From Adiantum capillus-veneris (Eukaryota > Streptophyta > Polypodiopsida > Polypodiales > Pteridaceae): a stretch of DNA of 60,000 bases. The translations under genes and the position numbers were made by a program. The stretch covers positions 89,271,340 through 89,331,339 of the forward strand of contig CM043971.1 of NCBI GenBank assembly GCA_014529385.2, in the 5' to 3' direction. This document shows positions 40,601 through 43,600 of the stretch, piece by piece. The stretch's first letter is position 1, and every line of letters starts with the position of its first letter. The notes under the pieces were generated by a model. The model saw nothing but the letters and a program-made list of their open reading frames with translations. It did not search any database and was not told the DNA's origin.

Positions 40601-43600
40601 TTGGCACGGTTGTATGCATCTATCCTTGAGCAGCACTTGAGAAAATGTGCAAAGAGTGAGGGCATACGGGTAGCGGGACATGCCGGTTTCACGAGAGGCT
40701 TCTCCACTATGGACCATATTCTGACACTTAGAGCACATGGGAGATGGATTTATTGTAGCTTTGTGGATTTCCGCAAAGCATTTGACATGGTGCCCAAAGC
40801 CAGATTGATGCGCAAACTACAGGAGATGGGAGTGCCCATTGAGTTGATTTGGGGGATCATGGCTCTATATAGTTCAGTAATGGGACATACACACACTCCA
40901 GAGGAGATATCTGAATTAATTCACTCCACTATTGGAGTGGAACAAGGTTGTCCATTGTCTCCTATTCTATTTGGTATGTATATAGATGAGGTTTCTCATT
41001 ACATTGACAGAGAGGGTGACAGAGGCAGGAATGTGGATTCCATTGTTGTTATATGCTGATGATATTGTGTTGAACTTTGACTCACCAAAGGGTATGCAGC
41101 GACATTTGGATGCGTTACATAGCTTTGCAAAGGATAGTGGATTGTCAGTAAACCTTGGTAAAACCAAGGTTATGGTGTTTAACACCACACCGCATTGGAT
41201 CCGGCGATGAGCACCTACATTCACTTATGGTCAGGAGACTGTGGAGTACACAGATGCATACACTTATCTTGGGGTAGTCTTCACTGGGCCAAGGTTTTCT
41301 TTGAAGAGAGCTGCAGAGACTAGACTGACTAGAGGGTATGTGGCCTTGGGAAGATTGGAGAGGATGTGTTCACAGGTTCAATTCCAGGAACCCCTAACAA
41401 AGCTTTGGCTCTTTGATACCTTGGTAGCCTCAGCTATGCTCTATGGGGTTCAGGTTTGGGAAGATTGGAGAGGATGTGTTCGCAGGTTCAATTCCAGGAA
41501 CCCGTAATAAAGCTTTGGCTCTTTGATACCTTGGTAGCTCAGCTATGCTCTATGGGGTTCACGTTTGGGGACCCTCTGTGATCTCTCGGTTGATTAGAGT
41601 CAACGCCTCCCTGCCACACGAGATCATTAGAGCAAAGTTAGCGAACACCCCCCCCCCGGTGGAGATAGAGGGGCGCTCAACAGATCGGTCTCCTTGATGC
41701 AGAGCTTGTGGGATACTACTAGAGACAGATATGCTAGATTGGCCATTGAGTCCTCCAAACAGTTAGCTTTACAAGGGGACACATCATGCTGGTATACACA
41801 GATGTCACCATGGTTCTAGATACATGGCTTCAGCATGGACAACTTGCCTCCCTTCCAATACTCCCTTCATGTACCATTGTTGTCTCTTAACATAGGTGGA
41901 GATTACTAGACTCATGCGCCAGTGCTATCAAATAGAGCACTAAGAAACAACGCATGATTTCTTTTTTGAGTACAAAGGCTGAGTAAAGGGGTGCTACAAT
42001 GATAGCATGTAAGGTAGCATGGCTATAGAATCTTAGCTACGGGACTGAATGTCTCCTCATAAGCAATCCCATAATCTTGTGCATAACCTTTCGCCACAAG
42101 TCTAGCCTTGTACCTGCTCACACTCCCATCAGCATTATGCTTTATTTTGTAAAGCCACTTACATCCAATTGCCTTCTTATCCTTTGGTAATGGCACCAAT
42201 TCCCATGTTTCATTTGCATCAAGTGCAGCCATCTGTTCATCCATATTGAACCAATTGGACACCAAAAGAACATGGATAGAGCCAACACATGAGTTGGGCA
42301 CGAAGATGGCTTTCTATAGAGAGCATCTTCTCCAACTCACAAGGGATGGGTTTGTGATTCGACCCAGCGATATGGATACACATCGATCTCATGGGTTACG
42401 GTGTGCCATTGGTCAAATATACGGACATTTCAGACATTGAAACTGGTAGATTCAGAGTCATACTAGCCGCTAGCCACATATGCCACCTATGCCATACAGA
42501 GCCAGAGACACACAGTGTATAACGAGATACGGGGGTGCTTCCACTGTCTATTCATAGAAGATTTCGGACCCTTCTCCGGAGTCCATGAGCTATCAGGACC
42601 AAAGATATCTTCCATTGTATCTACTTTACTTTACACAGACAATTAGTTTACTGAGGAGATCTGGAGAGAGACAATCCCAGAGACAGATTACTGATTTCTT
42701 CACACCAAAAACTGGACAGATAGAGGAGCAGCCACCACTGCAAAGCTCAACCCATACTCACACCCACGGCATTCTCATTGACCGAGCATTGGAGCTAGGG
42801 AGATCGAGATGCCCACGATTGAGGAGAGGAGCTTCACAGCATCGACAGAGACTACAACAGAGGATTCGAGCCATACTATCTCGACACCCAGAGTACATAT
42901 GAGGATGAATTCGTGACCCATTGTATCACCCTCTTGTATTGGGCACCCATTGTATCAGTGGGCGCACACAGCCCATACAGTTCCATCTAGTAGCACTTCT
43001 AAATTTATTTTAGTATCTCTTTTTTGTACCCAAACATGGTATCACAATCAGTTATGCTTGTACATTTATGGCATGAGCAGAAAGGCATTGGCACAAACGT
43101 TGATAGTGGTGGTACCACCATCTCGTTTCCATGATAGATGCATTCATCTCTAACTATTGTCTATTTGTAGCTTTTTCCCATGAAATCCAAAGACATGGAA
43201 CCCCTATAGGCCTGTAACATGGTATTTATAATTCCTCTTGCTCCCTCTTTATATGTCCTGATAAAATCTCCCTCCTTTCTCTCATTAAATAAAGCCCACA
43301 GTTCAAAACTTATCCTGCCAAAAACTGATCAGAAAAGATGCACGTATATCAGCTCAAGATGCGCACGTAGCTAGCTTACACTTCTGGCTGAGCCATTATA
43401 TGATGTGTCTCTTTGAAATTCTCCATCCAAGACTGGTAATCTTTAGAGCTTGTAACTGAGGTTGGACCAATATGGATCATACAATTGACAACTTTTCCAG
43501 CTTCAGAGAAGAACGGCTGTAGGCTTGTGGAAGATGTTAACGATGAGACATAAGACATAGACGGGCAGTCTACTAAAAGCATGATAGGGCCAGGGCTTGA

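Larger units (their letters stand above)
40514..43060 (+). mobile_element. LINE family A, copy 4 (5'-truncated, split by a copia scrap)
   Basis: Starts within RT ([13 protein letters not shown]) and runs to a 3' UTR of uncertain end. RT motifs: [23 protein letters not shown] and LLYADDIVL. The frame shifts near 41035, a stop lies at 41208, a 110-bp tandem duplication at 41348-41566 and a copia piece at about 41918-42246. The C-terminus keeps the PIP box (42678-42701) and the basic tail ([15 protein letters not shown]). It is antisense to tRNase Z. Confidence 0.9.
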
